In this document: positions 33,950 through 42,530 of the stretch, piece by piece
How positions within the stretch are numbered: position 1 is the stretch's first letter
Layout: every line of letters starts with the position of its first letter
Source: a virus
DNA length: 64,000 bases
IMG/VR virus record: IMGVR_UViG_3300050821_003529
Location: 1 to 64,000 of that record
Strand: one strand, 5' to 3'
Made by a program: the position numbers and the translations under genes
Notes under the pieces: generated by a model
What the model saw: the letters and a program-made list of their open reading frames with translations, nothing else
Told to the model about the DNA's origin: nothing
The model's database searches: none

Positions 33950-34204
33950 ATGGAAGGAATCCCTCAAACAGAAGAACAGTTTCGTCTATGGATGGTAGAA
34001 AAAGTAGGCGAGATTCAAACTGGTCAAGAAACTTTAGCTGGCGATGTAAAAACGGCTATAGCTAAACATGACGCACTTAAAGAACAAGTCAATGATCTTA
34101 AAGACGATGCTAAGACAGCAAAGAATTGGGAGAATGGCAAGTTTTTAGTTACTTACGCCGTTCAGGGCTTATTGATGTTACTTGGTCGTCGACACGGAGC
34201 ATAA
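33950..34204 (+). CDS. Small protein with coiled coil and hydrophobic end, holin candidate
   Basis: 84 residues. A charged N-terminal half with heptads (KEQVNDLKDDAKTAKNW) is followed by KFLVTYAVQGLLMLLGRRHG, a short hydrophobic segment with a basic end. One-helix holins and tail-anchored proteins look like this, but no lysin is next to it. Ribosome site is weak. Confidence 0.6.
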   Translation: MEGIPQTEEQFRLWMVEKVGEIQTGQETLAGDVKTAIAKHDALKEQVNDLKDDAKTAKNWENGKFLVTYAVQGLLMLLGRRHGA

Positions 34205-34205
34205 C

Positions 34206-34391
34206 ATGCCAGCAGTTTCAGTAGCTCAACGGACAGCTATGGCAATCGCTGAACATCATCCGGAAAAGTTATATGCTCGTAATAAAGGTTTGAAGAAAAT
34301 GAGCCATGAGCAGCTTCATGATTTCGCTTCGACTTCTGAGAAGCATTTGCCATCTTATAAGGTGGCACATAAGGCACGGAAAAATGGCTAA
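34206..34391 (+). CDS. Small basic protein
   Basis: 61 residues from ATG 34206, just after the previous stop. Begins MPAVSVAQRTAMAIAEHHPE, with KMSHEQLHDFASTSEKHLPS near 31-50. This small basic helix-rich type often accompanies phage head genes. It overlaps the next gene by eight bases. Confidence 0.7.
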   Translation: MPAVSVAQRTAMAIAEHHPEKLYARNKGLKKMSHEQLHDFASTSEKHLPSYKVAHKARKNG

Positions 34392-34701
34392 GTCCTGGCT
34401 TAAAATAATCGGTAAGTTAAAAAAGTTTATCTCTGACGTAGGTCCAATTTGGCCTAAGAGTACGGATTTAGCAGGATATGCTGAAAACGGTCCTTATTAT
34501 TGTGGTATGTGTGAATACCTCAAAGGTATTAAGCAAGATAAGATTTTTAAGGATGAAGATGGTCGTGGTCGCTGTCTTCAGTCTGTTATGTTAGCTGATC
34601 CACAAGTTAAAAAAGATTCGAAGGGTTTGCCTATCGTTAACATCGAAAAAGGATGTTGCGAGTTTGTCGAAGCCTTCAAGAAAAAAGATCAGGAGAAATA
34701 A
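34384..34701 (+). CDS. Small Cys-containing protein
   Basis: 105 residues from ATG 34384; earlier start lies inside the previous gene. YYCGMCEYL, GRCLQS and GCCEFVEAF supply five cysteines spaced as in phage high-potential iron-sulfur-like or zinc domains. The context of small head-proximal genes suggests a minor virion or assembly factor. Cofactor unknown. Confidence 0.65.
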   Translation: MAKSWLKIIGKLKKFISDVGPIWPKSTDLAGYAENGPYYCGMCEYLKGIKQDKIFKDEDGRGRCLQSVMLADPQVKKDSKGLPIVNIEKGCCEFVEAFKKKDQEK

Positions 34702-34702
34702 T

Positions 34703-35116
34703 ATGTCAGATTATGCAAAGGACCACAGTCCGAAAAGAGGAAATAAGATCGGTGTAGCTATGGCTACTCCGGGTACAGGCGAGGTTTGTGATCACGAGGC
34801 CGACATTCGTCAAGGTGAAGGTCAGAGTGGTATGAACACTGGTGTACCTGTTAAAGATGCAAAGCATCAAATGGGCACAAGAGCAGCCGCTTTAGATAAT
34901 TGGAAGCGTGGAGTTACAGGCGGTCATGCTGCCAATGGCGCTCATGACAGAATGCCTACTAATCAAGAAACAGGTCACAGACCATATCATAAGCCTAACG
35001 CAAGTGCCAGAGCAAATGGATTGGCTATGTGGCAGGAAGGCGTCGACAGTGGTCATGATGAGAAAGGCGAACACGCAGTTCCGGAACAATTTAATAATCG
35101 GCATAATGCCAAGTAA
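34703..35116 (+). CDS. Hydrophilic glycine/histidine-rich protein
   Basis: 137 residues from ATG 34703, with AGGAGAAATA upstream. No predicted core: repeated GHAANGAHDR, TGHRPYHKP and GHDEKGEHA motifs suggest an extended, metal- or nucleic-acid-binding chain. Function unknown. Confidence 0.65.
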   Translation: MSDYAKDHSPKRGNKIGVAMATPGTGEVCDHEADIRQGEGQSGMNTGVPVKDAKHQMGTRAAALDNWKRGVTGGHAANGAHDRMPTNQETGHRPYHKPNASARANGLAMWQEGVDSGHDEKGEHAVPEQFNNRHNAK

Positions 35117-35127
35117 CGGAGATTATC

Positions 35128-35376
35128 ATGGCTAAGACTCATAAATATTCTCACACTCACATTACTCATCACGCCGATGGTTCGCATTCGATTCATCACG
35201 AGCATGAAGAGGGTAAGCACAAGGATTACGCTCGTGCTGATCATGACGGAATGATGGACGGCCTTATGGAGCACACATCTGAGCCAGATGAACAGGAAGG
35301 CGCAGCTGAAGCTGGAGATCACGGTGTAGATGCCGCCGAAGCAGTTAAGGCTGGTATTCCTATGAAGGGAGTGTAA
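35128..35376 (+). CDS. His-rich small protein
   Basis: 82 residues with 19 histidines concentrated in the first half (HKYSHTHITHHADGSHSIHH), then an acidic tail. Probably binds divalent metal; it may sequester metal or form a pH-sensitive patch. AACGGAG precedes the ATG. Confidence 0.65.
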   Translation: MAKTHKYSHTHITHHADGSHSIHHEHEEGKHKDYARADHDGMMDGLMEHTSEPDEQEGAAEAGDHGVDAAEAVKAGIPMKGV

Positions 35377-35377
35377 T

Positions 35378-35572
35378 ATGGCAAGAGCTAAAAATCCCTC
35401 TCTTTATAGAGCGCTGCATAAACTTCGAAAAGGTGGTTTGCATCGGGCGCTAGGTGTTCCTGAGGGAGAAACGATTCCTAAGTCTAAGGTCGAAGCCGCT
35501 ACTCACAGCAAGAACGCCCATGTTCAAAAGATGGCAAACTTTGCGCAAACGATGTCGGGGTTTAAACACTAA
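35378..35572 (+). CDS. Small basic protein
   Basis: 64 residues, MARAKNPSLYRALHKLRKGG at the start, strongly basic helical. Starts two bases after the previous stop and overlaps the next gene by one base. Resembles small DNA-packaging or head-proximal basic proteins; function not known. Confidence 0.65.
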   Translation: MARAKNPSLYRALHKLRKGGLHRALGVPEGETIPKSKVEAATHSKNAHVQKMANFAQTMSGFKH

Positions 35573-35766
35573 TGAATTGGGATAAAATTTTAACTAATGT
35601 TAAAGATTATCACCTTCCGATGATAGGTAGTATTTTTGGGGTGGGGGCAGTTCTTCAGTGGTTCCATCACATGGACCCCACTTTCGTAGCTTTTACCAGC
35701 GTAGTAGTCGGCGGTGTCGCTAGCCACGCTTTTTCACCCGCTAGAAAAGACGACGATCAACAGTAA
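35572..35766 (+). CDS. Small membrane protein, holin candidate
   Basis: 64 residues with two hydrophobic segments (about 15-31, LPMIGSIFGVGAVLQWF, and 36-56, FVAFTSVVVGGVASHAF), a charged C-terminus. Two-helix topology and length fit class II or III holins, and a secreted protease gene follows, but no lysin is adjacent. ATG overlaps the previous stop. Confidence 0.65.
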   Translation: MNWDKILTNVKDYHLPMIGSIFGVGAVLQWFHHMDPTFVAFTSVVVGGVASHAFSPARKDDDQQ

Positions 35767-35825
35767 GCCGAGCAGAGGACCTTGTAAGAGGGCGGCTTTA
35801 AACTATGCTCTGTTAGGGTATTAGT

Positions 35826-36776
35826 GTGAAAAAATTAGCCACGTTAGCTTTGGTTTTAATTCTCTCGCTTCCTCTTGCGGCAGGAGGATCAGTTATTCAA
35901 TCACCGAAAGGTTTCAATGGTGATGTGTTTAAGGCAACAATGCTGTTAGAAGGAATTTATAAAGATCACGTTCAAGATTTTTGTACAGTGACAGCGTATG
36001 AAATTATTCCTGGTGGTTATCATTTGATCGGAGCAGGTCATTGTGTCGGTAAGTCTACGGGCTATACTTATGCAGTAGCTGATGATGTGGATGAAGATTT
36101 TACACCCGTGACTGTTGTTAAATCGGTATTCGATAAAAAATTCGATTTCGCCGTATTTGAATTAAAGACCGATAAGGTTTATCCAGTTATTCCTTTGGGA
36201 ACTCTAGGTGGGGTTTCTATTGGAGATGATGTTATAGATGTGAATTTCGCTTTATCTGCTGCTAAACAACTTAGCGTAGGAAAAGTATCTTCAGCTAATT
36301 TGACCTCTGAAGGAATTCTAGTGCCGGGTTATTTCATAGCTCAAATTTTTGGTAGTGAAGGTTCTTCAGGTTCGGCTCTTATATCACTGACTACACATAA
36401 GATTGTAGGAATCGTCACAATGCAATTTAGTAATGAGGATGAAGCACAAATAACTGTCGGCTTAGGTGTTGAGTCTATAGATAATTTTCAAGCATTTTTG
36501 AATGCTCTTGTCTCTGTTGAAGTTGTTAAGCCGTCTATTTCAGATACCGATTTTAAACAACTATTTGGTAAAGAACATTCGTTTAAGTTGAAAGTTCACG
36601 GTCCTAATCCAACGTTTGTTCAAGCTGGATACAAGTTTCAAGTTCAGGTTTTAGGGTTCGAATTGGCCGATATCTATTATAAGAAGCGTGTTTATATCGA
36701 AAAAATGGATGGCATATATCGTCTTATTACTTCGAAGGGATATGGAGTAGACATAGAACTTGTAGGGAAAGCATGA
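35826..36776 (+). CDS. Secreted trypsin-like serine protease
   Basis: 316 residues with a GTG start (35826). Signal peptide 1-20 (LATLALVLILSLPLAAGG). The chymotrypsin-fold triad is visible: IGAGHCV gives His72, KKFDFAVFEL gives Asp107 and GSEGSSGSAL gives Ser181, with Cys53 and Cys73 flanking the His. An extra roughly 90-residue C-terminal domain follows (about 225-316). Exported serine proteases are rare in phages; it may degrade an envelope or competitor protein. Translationally coupled to the phosphatase gene by ATGA. Confidence 0.8.
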   Translation: MKKLATLALVLILSLPLAAGGSVIQSPKGFNGDVFKATMLLEGIYKDHVQDFCTVTAYEIIPGGYHLIGAGHCVGKSTGYTYAVADDVDEDFTPVTVVKSVFDKKFDFAVFELKTDKVYPVIPLGTLGGVSIGDDVIDVNFALSAAKQLSVGKVSSANLTSEGILVPGYFIAQIFGSEGSSGSALISLTTHKIVGIVTMQFSNEDEAQITVGLGVESIDNFQAFLNALVSVEVVKPSISDTDFKQLFGKEHSFKLKVHGPNPTFVQAGYKFQVQVLGFELADIYYKKRVYIEKMDGIYRLITSKGYGVDIELVGKA

Positions 36777-37402
36777 ATATGTTGAAACCCGTAGCATATT
36801 TTGTTCGGCACGGTAGTACCGAATTAAATGATGCGGGGAAGTTTCGTGGCCCTGTTGATGTATCGTTGGATGATAAAGGAAAAGAACAGGCTGAAGAGTT
36901 AGGTAATTTTTTCAAGAGTCGAAAGTTTAGCGCAGCTTATCATAGTAGTAAAAAGCGAACGCTGCAAACTATAGAACCGATTTTGGAAAAATCGAAGTCT
37001 AAGATAAAGCCTAAGATGGTTAAGGATTTCGATGCTTTTAATGTCGGTGAGCTATCAGGTAAGCCAAAAGATAAAGAGAATTTAGCGACGATTCGATATT
37101 ATCAAGATAATCCTGATGAGAAAATTCCTCGGGGTGAACGGCTGAATGATTTTAGAAAGAGAACCGATCCTAAGATTATGATGGCTATTCACAAGGGTGA
37201 AGCTAGTAAATATCCTTCTATTTCAGTTGTTCATAGTTCAATCGTCCACGAGTTGTCTCAATTACTTCATGGTGATCATAATAAAGTAAAAGTAGCGCCG
37301 GGTGGAGTTGTAGGCGTTTATAAAGATGATCAAGACCCATCTGGATATAAAGCTATTGCTTTAACGAAAGAGATTAAACATTCGGAAGATATGGTGAGCT
37401 AA
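36773..37402 (+). CDS. Histidine phosphatase / phosphoglycerate mutase-like
   Basis: 209 residues. FVRHGST at 10-16 supplies the phospho-accepting His13; HSSKKRTLQTIEPIL supplies Arg, and SVVHSSIVHELSQLL near 152 supplies the second His. This is the two-histidine phosphatase fold. Phage versions are frequent close to terminase genes; the substrate is unknown. The start overlaps the protease stop. Confidence 0.8.
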   Translation: MNMLKPVAYFVRHGSTELNDAGKFRGPVDVSLDDKGKEQAEELGNFFKSRKFSAAYHSSKKRTLQTIEPILEKSKSKIKPKMVKDFDAFNVGELSGKPKDKENLATIRYYQDNPDEKIPRGERLNDFRKRTDPKIMMAIHKGEASKYPSISVVHSSIVHELSQLLHGDHNKVKVAPGGVVGVYKDDQDPSGYKAIALTKEIKHSEDMVS

Positions 37403-37614
37403 TGCCAGATATTTTTGAAGATGTAAAAAGAACGTCGGAAGTCTCCAGTAGACCTGGAAAGACTTCTCCTGTGCCGTTGCCCCATGAACTAAGCAACGAG
37501 TATTCTGGTGCATCTTATAAGATGGCGGCTCCAAAGGCAGCAAAGCCTAAGTCTGACGAAGAGAAATCACTAGAGTGGAATGCTCAGCAAAGAAAGGTAG
37601 CAGAGGGGCAGTAA
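37402..37614 (+). CDS. Small pre-terminase protein 1
   Basis: 70 residues, MPDIFEDVKRTSEVSSRPGK at the start, disordered and Lys/Glu-rich. The NEYSGASYKM segment recurs, slightly changed, in the next gene. TAATG couples it to the phosphatase. May be a small terminase-associated factor; not proven. Confidence 0.65.
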   Translation: MPDIFEDVKRTSEVSSRPGKTSPVPLPHELSNEYSGASYKMAAPKAAKPKSDEEKSLEWNAQQRKVAEGQ

Positions 37615-37615
37615 C

Positions 37616-37819
37616 ATGCCAGATATGAGTGGTCTTGGAAAGAATCCTCTGGAAACAGCTGAAACTTTTGATAAGACTTTACAAAGAGACTCAGTTTCAA
37701 ATCCAGATATAATCGCTAATGAGTATTCACAAGCTCCGTACTCCTTAATAAAAAGATGGGGCGAAGCTGCTAAGAAGCCAAGTTTAAAGCCGACAGGATC
37801 ATTGATACCATCGGCTTAA
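37616..37819 (+). CDS. Small pre-terminase protein 2
   Basis: 67 residues, MPDMSGLGKNPLETAETFDK at the start, with ANEYSQAPYSLIKRW similar to the NEYSGASYKM of the gene before. The pair look like paralogues or a duplicated module directly ahead of the terminase. Function unknown. Confidence 0.65.
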   Translation: MPDMSGLGKNPLETAETFDKTLQRDSVSNPDIIANEYSQAPYSLIKRWGEAAKKPSLKPTGSLIPSA

Positions 37820-37832
37820 TGTCGAGGGATCA

Positions 37833-39965
37833 ATGGGTAATACTACAGAAGAAACACGAGAAGAGAGAAAGTATAGTAAAGAGCGTGCGTTACGATTAGG
37901 CTTTGATCTTTCAGTAAGAGAAAGTGCTCCTGCACAGTTTGTCACAGTAGAGAATCAGTTTATTCGTGAAACATTAGCACCCTTCGATGAGGCGGAACTT
38001 CCTTTAGCTGATGTAGGAAGTCTTGGTAAGGTTGATAGACGGTCGGAGAGTTTGAGTTGGGCACAGTTAGGTCAGCTTTATGTTGGTCGAGACGAGTGGT
38101 TAGCTTCAGAAGAAGAGGAAGAAGAGGATGATGTAAAACGACCTCGTGGTCGTCCAAAAGGTTCTAAGACTAAGAAGTCTAATACTCCAAAGCCGTTGGA
38201 TTCAAAGATTCTCGGAGCTTATCGTAATTTTAGAGAGTGGCTTGATCTTAGAGATAAAGCTAGAAAGGATTTACTATTTCTAGGTATCGATATTCTACGT
38301 CACGATTTTGTACGCCGAGTTCATCAAGAAATAGCCGATACGTACGTTCAGAAAAATTTCGATGGTGTGTATTATAAAGGTTATACCATCGGCGATGTTC
38401 ATAAGGCTATTGATCGTCAAGAGCGATTTGATGAACACGGATGTCTTACAAAAGAGTCCCTGATTCTGGATTCTAGAGGACATTTTAAGTCTACGTTGAA
38501 TAGAGTGGATTGTATTCAATGGATGCTAAACGTTCCGGATGTTCGTATCTTGATCATGACGGCTGAAAAGAAATTAGCTTTTGCTTTCATGAAGGCGATT
38601 AAGGGTTATCTTTATTTAGCGGAGCAGGGAACACCGACAGATTTTCAACTGTTATTTCCTGAGTATGTTTTGCGGAAAGCCGCTGGTAGAGCCAATACTC
38701 CTATTCTTTTGCGATGTAGAAAACACAGTCAAGTAGAACCTACTTTATGGGTTAACTCGATTGATTCTGGTTTGTCGGGTTGGCATTGCGATATTAAAAA
38801 GAATGATGATGCTGTTAACGATAAAAATTGTTTAACTACGCAAACCAGAGAATCGTTGAAAGATCAGATAGATAACAGTTCCAACCTAGTTGATGGGCAT
38901 GGGTTTACAGACAGTATTGGTACGAGATATTTTCCGGACGATTGGTATGGTTCTCGTATAGCTATTCGAGATGATAAGCCGTTAAAGTATTTTTGTCGTG
39001 CGTGTTGGATAGTTAAACCAGGGTTTGAAGATTTACCTTTGAAGCAACTTACGGAAGATATGGTTGTTTTAGCTTTTCCTGAGTTGTCTAAGAATGCTTT
39101 TCAAGTTCTTCGTGGAAAGCTTCTAGATAATGAGAAGTTGTTTCGTTGTCAGCAATTGAATGAACCCGCTTTGGAAGCCGAAGATTCTTTCAGAGTAACG
39201 TTCACTGAGGATGCATTGCGTAAGCATTTGTATCCTATGACAATGGCTCCTCAAGATGGTGATCTTTTTATAGCTTGGGATTGGGCACTGACACATAATA
39301 AGAATTCAGACTACTCAGTTGGTGTAGCTGCTCGACGTTATCAAAAAGATGGGCGATGGGGATTAGCAATTTTAGATGTTCGTTTCGGTCGTTGGACACC
39401 TTCTGAGTTAGCTCAGCAGATTGTCAAGATGGATCGGGATTGGAATCCACGACAAACATTGATTGAGAAAACTCCAAGCTCTGAACTGCTTCAAATAGAG
39501 TTAGATCGTTGGTATAAGCGTTTGGATGTTATGCCCAGAATTTGGTGGAGAACACCTTCTGTCGAGCCTGATGCCAAAAGAAATCGCATTAAGCAGTTGG
39601 AAATATTGCTTACGAATGATTTGCTTTGGTTCTGTTTCGGTGCATGGAATGATGAGGCATTTACTCAGTTAACTCGTTACACGGGTGAGCGAAGAAATCG
39701 TGGTCGAAAGGATGATATTCCTGACGCCATGTCGATGTTGTATTTCTTTCTGCCAACGTATATTCCCTCAGTGGAAGATATAAAGGCTCAAGAAAAAACA
39801 AAAGAAACTCAGCGAATCGCAATGGCGCAAGCTGAATTTCACAAAAGAATTTTTGGTGGATGGGGTGATCCTACGCCTACGCAGGCACCGTCAGCACCAG
39901 AAGATGTGCGACCTTCAAATGACCCTCGAAATAAAATCTTCGGTGGTAATGGAATGCACGTTTAA
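37833..39965 (+). CDS. Terminase large subunit
   Basis: 710 residues with GAGGGA before the ATG. An extra N-terminal part (1-145) contains an acidic run and an AT-hook-like RPRGRPKG near 104-111. The ATPase has a Walker A variant LILDSRGHFKST near 208-219 and VRILIMTAE near 235. The nuclease domain shows WDWALTHNKNSDYSV near 483 and KDDIPDAMS near 626, supplying the Asp metal ligands. It packages DNA into the head through the portal encoded next. The AT-hook could help bind DNA ends, replacing a small subunit. Confidence 0.92.
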   Translation: MGNTTEETREERKYSKERALRLGFDLSVRESAPAQFVTVENQFIRETLAPFDEAELPLADVGSLGKVDRRSESLSWAQLGQLYVGRDEWLASEEEEEEDDVKRPRGRPKGSKTKKSNTPKPLDSKILGAYRNFREWLDLRDKARKDLLFLGIDILRHDFVRRVHQEIADTYVQKNFDGVYYKGYTIGDVHKAIDRQERFDEHGCLTKESLILDSRGHFKSTLNRVDCIQWMLNVPDVRILIMTAEKKLAFAFMKAIKGYLYLAEQGTPTDFQLLFPEYVLRKAAGRANTPILLRCRKHSQVEPTLWVNSIDSGLSGWHCDIKKNDDAVNDKNCLTTQTRESLKDQIDNSSNLVDGHGFTDSIGTRYFPDDWYGSRIAIRDDKPLKYFCRACWIVKPGFEDLPLKQLTEDMVVLAFPELSKNAFQVLRGKLLDNEKLFRCQQLNEPALEAEDSFRVTFTEDALRKHLYPMTMAPQDGDLFIAWDWALTHNKNSDYSVGVAARRYQKDGRWGLAILDVRFGRWTPSELAQQIVKMDRDWNPRQTLIEKTPSSELLQIELDRWYKRLDVMPRIWWRTPSVEPDAKRNRIKQLEILLTNDLLWFCFGAWNDEAFTQLTRYTGERRNRGRKDDIPDAMSMLYFFLPTYIPSVEDIKAQEKTKETQRIAMAQAEFHKRIFGGWGDPTPTQAPSAPEDVRPSNDPRNKIFGGNGMHV

Positions 39966-39978
39966 GGATGGAAATAAT

Positions 39979-42117
39979 ATGGCAGGAATCGGAGCAGTCC
40001 CCGGTAGTTCTCAACCGGCACCAGAAGAGATTTCAAAACTATATGTAGAGCCTGCGGGAGAAATAACTAAAGATAATACTAGTGTGGATGTTGAAACTAA
40101 CATCCTTATGCTACAGGCGCAAGCAGCTGTTAAGTTGGTATTGGATGATTGTGCTTCAGCTGATAATTACATCAATATAAATCAGTGGCCTTCAGGTTGG
40201 ACTTTGGCGGATACGTTGTATCAATCGCCAGCAGCTAGTACCGCTTTTGATGGTGGTAACGTAGCTCAGGCTAACGTTCCGAAGTTTATGGTTTCGAATC
40301 ATATTAGTTCTATCATCCCTAAGGTGATGGGCGGAATCTTTTATGAGAAACCACCGTTTGAACTACGTCCTCGACCTGGAACAACACAGACTGTAGTCGA
40401 AGCGAAGAAAGCTCTTTTCACTACTCAATTAGACTTAATGCATTTTGAAGAAGAAGTTGAGTTGTTTGCGGAACATATGGCTTTGTTCGGAACAGGGATA
40501 ATGAAGTGGGGATATTCCGAATATAAAGAAAAGAGAAAGACATATAGCCGAAAGAAGAAAACAGGAACATTCGTTGGTGCGACTCAAGAAATTGAGCCTA
40601 TTCATACTGCCGAATCGGATGAGTTTGTCAGTGAAGTAGTTGAAGTTCTTCATTCTCGACCTTGGATTAAATTTTGCGATATTCGAACTGTCCTAGTCGA
40701 TCCCGGCACTCGTGTTGGTGATATTCGAAAAGCAAAGTGGGTTATCTATCGAGATTACGCCACGTTTTCGGATTTAGATCGTCTGCGAAATGTTCCTGGT
40801 TATAACATTCCTGATGAAGATGTTTTGAGAGGGCTGTATTTTTCTAAACCTACTTCCGGACCAGATAACATCACGTTGACTATTCCGGAAGGTATGTATG
40901 GTTATTTGCAACATGCTCTTCCTCGAAGCTATAAGACTTCGGCAAACCCACAAGAAACTCCAATTGAGATTCTTGAGCGATGGGATAAAGAACGAGTCAT
41001 TGTGATTATGACTTTTGATGGTCACAACATCTTGATTCGAAATGAAGCTAATCCGTATGGGCGAATTCCGTTCTTCTCAGCAAACTGGAGAAACATTCCG
41101 GATTGTTTTTATGGTCAAGGGTTGGGTATCTTGATCGGTTCAGAACAATTGGTTGAGCAGGGTGTGACAAACCTTTCGTTGGATTTGATTTCGTATTGCT
41201 TGCAGCCTCCGTTTGTTCGTAAGAAGGGATTTAATACTCCTACGCAGAACATTCGGTGGAAGCAGGGCGGTATTATCGACGTAGATGACGACGTAGATAA
41301 GGCATTTAGAATTCTAGAAATGCCGTCGCCACCTGCGGCAGCTTATCAGGCTATTCAGCAGTCACAAGCAGCGGCTGCGGCTTCGTCTGGAGCCAATGAG
41401 CAAGTTGTTCAAGGCGCTAGTTCGGCTGGTATTAAGTCAACTGGTATGCGATCAGGAACCGGTGCGGCTGGAGTTATTCAGGCTAATGCATCGAGATTAG
41501 ATAATCCTATCGGTCGAATCATTCGTCAAGTTTTTGAGCCTTGGCTTCAGACAATGGATGAATTGAACAATGATTTATTACCTACTTCTGTCTTGAACAG
41601 AATCCTTGGCGAGAAGATGGGTAAAGACGCCATAAAGAGTGTCGATCATATCGATTTCAGAAATGCTCAGTTAGAGTATGAAGTACTTGCCGGTGCTCAT
41701 CTTGGCGCTAAGAAAGAGATGGCTCAATTTTTTCCTATTCTGATGCAACTTTTTGCTGCACCAGCATTTAATAACGGGCTTACTCAGGCAGGCGTGAAGT
41801 GGAATTATCCTCAGATATTTAAAATGTACGCCGCAGCAGCTGGATGGAAGTACAGTCAAGAATTCTTGATTCCTATGTCTCCTGATGAAACTAAGCAGCG
41901 AGATGCAAATTCTCCTGCCGGAGTTCAAGCTCGTCAAGCTCAAGCACAGCAAGAGCAGCAACAGCAGAAGTTCCAGCAAGAGCAGGCTTTACAGGAACAA
42001 GAGCAGTTAGGAAAGGCTTCAAATGAAGTCGTCAGAGCGGCTACAGAACATGCTTTACAACCAGAAATATCTGGTGAACCAACTACAACAGGAGTCGGTT
42101 CGTCAACAGAAATATAA
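39979..42117 (+). CDS. Portal protein
   Basis: 712 residues from ATG 39979; an upstream frame lies inside the terminase gene. Size and order match the large podovirus portal. KPPFELRPRPGTTQ, EEEVELFAEHMALFGTGIM, and KFCDIRTVLVDPGTRVGD lie in the expected clip/stem parts, and the last 110 residues are a Gln-rich coiled coil (AQAQQEQQQQKFQQEQALQ) as in barrel regions. It forms the dodecameric channel at the head vertex. Confidence 0.88.
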   Translation: MAGIGAVPGSSQPAPEEISKLYVEPAGEITKDNTSVDVETNILMLQAQAAVKLVLDDCASADNYININQWPSGWTLADTLYQSPAASTAFDGGNVAQANVPKFMVSNHISSIIPKVMGGIFYEKPPFELRPRPGTTQTVVEAKKALFTTQLDLMHFEEEVELFAEHMALFGTGIMKWGYSEYKEKRKTYSRKKKTGTFVGATQEIEPIHTAESDEFVSEVVEVLHSRPWIKFCDIRTVLVDPGTRVGDIRKAKWVIYRDYATFSDLDRLRNVPGYNIPDEDVLRGLYFSKPTSGPDNITLTIPEGMYGYLQHALPRSYKTSANPQETPIEILERWDKERVIVIMTFDGHNILIRNEANPYGRIPFFSANWRNIPDCFYGQGLGILIGSEQLVEQGVTNLSLDLISYCLQPPFVRKKGFNTPTQNIRWKQGGIIDVDDDVDKAFRILEMPSPPAAAYQAIQQSQAAAAASSGANEQVVQGASSAGIKSTGMRSGTGAAGVIQANASRLDNPIGRIIRQVFEPWLQTMDELNNDLLPTSVLNRILGEKMGKDAIKSVDHIDFRNAQLEYEVLAGAHLGAKKEMAQFFPILMQLFAAPAFNNGLTQAGVKWNYPQIFKMYAAAAGWKYSQEFLIPMSPDETKQRDANSPAGVQARQAQAQQEQQQQKFQQEQALQEQEQLGKASNEVVRAATEHALQPEISGEPTTTGVGSSTEI

Positions 42118-42136
42118 TCAATAGTTAGGAGTCACA

Positions 42137-42529
42137 ATGTCCGTAGAACCTTTGTTATTTGATGAATTAACTATGCCACAGCGAGCAGCTTTGGCTAATT
42201 TAGCTCATCATCCCGGTTACGAAGTTTTGATCATGATTTTCAATAAATCGTGTGAGAGAGTTAATAGACGTTTTCTTGCTCTTAAATCTGATGATGCGGA
42301 GTATGAAAAGAAACTTAGTCGTTTGCATTTACAGTCTCAAACGATAAATGAATTTTGTGCCGATGTTATGAAGTCAATTGATTTTCATGAGCGAGTAGCT
42401 GTTTTGAGTCAGCAAGTATCGGAAGAGGAAATTCGTGCTGTTATTAATGCGGCGGAATCTAAAGCTCGACCGGGTAATCCACTAGCGCAAGCAGTGGTGT
42501 TGTCTAATAAATTACAAGATGGAGACTAA
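42137..42529 (+). CDS. Head-region protein, unknown
   Basis: 130 residues, MSVEPLLFDELTMPQRAALA at the start, helical with acidic C-terminus. Lies between portal and scaffold-like protein, a place often held by small head-maturation or scaffold factors. No family is recognised. TAGGAG precedes the ATG, and it overlaps the next gene's 5' frame. Confidence 0.7.
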   Translation: MSVEPLLFDELTMPQRAALANLAHHPGYEVLIMIFNKSCERVNRRFLALKSDDAEYEKKLSRLHLQSQTINEFCADVMKSIDFHERVAVLSQQVSEEEIRAVINAAESKARPGNPLAQAVVLSNKLQDGD

Positions 42530-42530
42530 T

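Noticed and set aside
35572-35766. Firm holin assignment for the two-helix protein
   Set aside because: Topology fits, but no adjacent lysin or spanin gene; left as candidate only.
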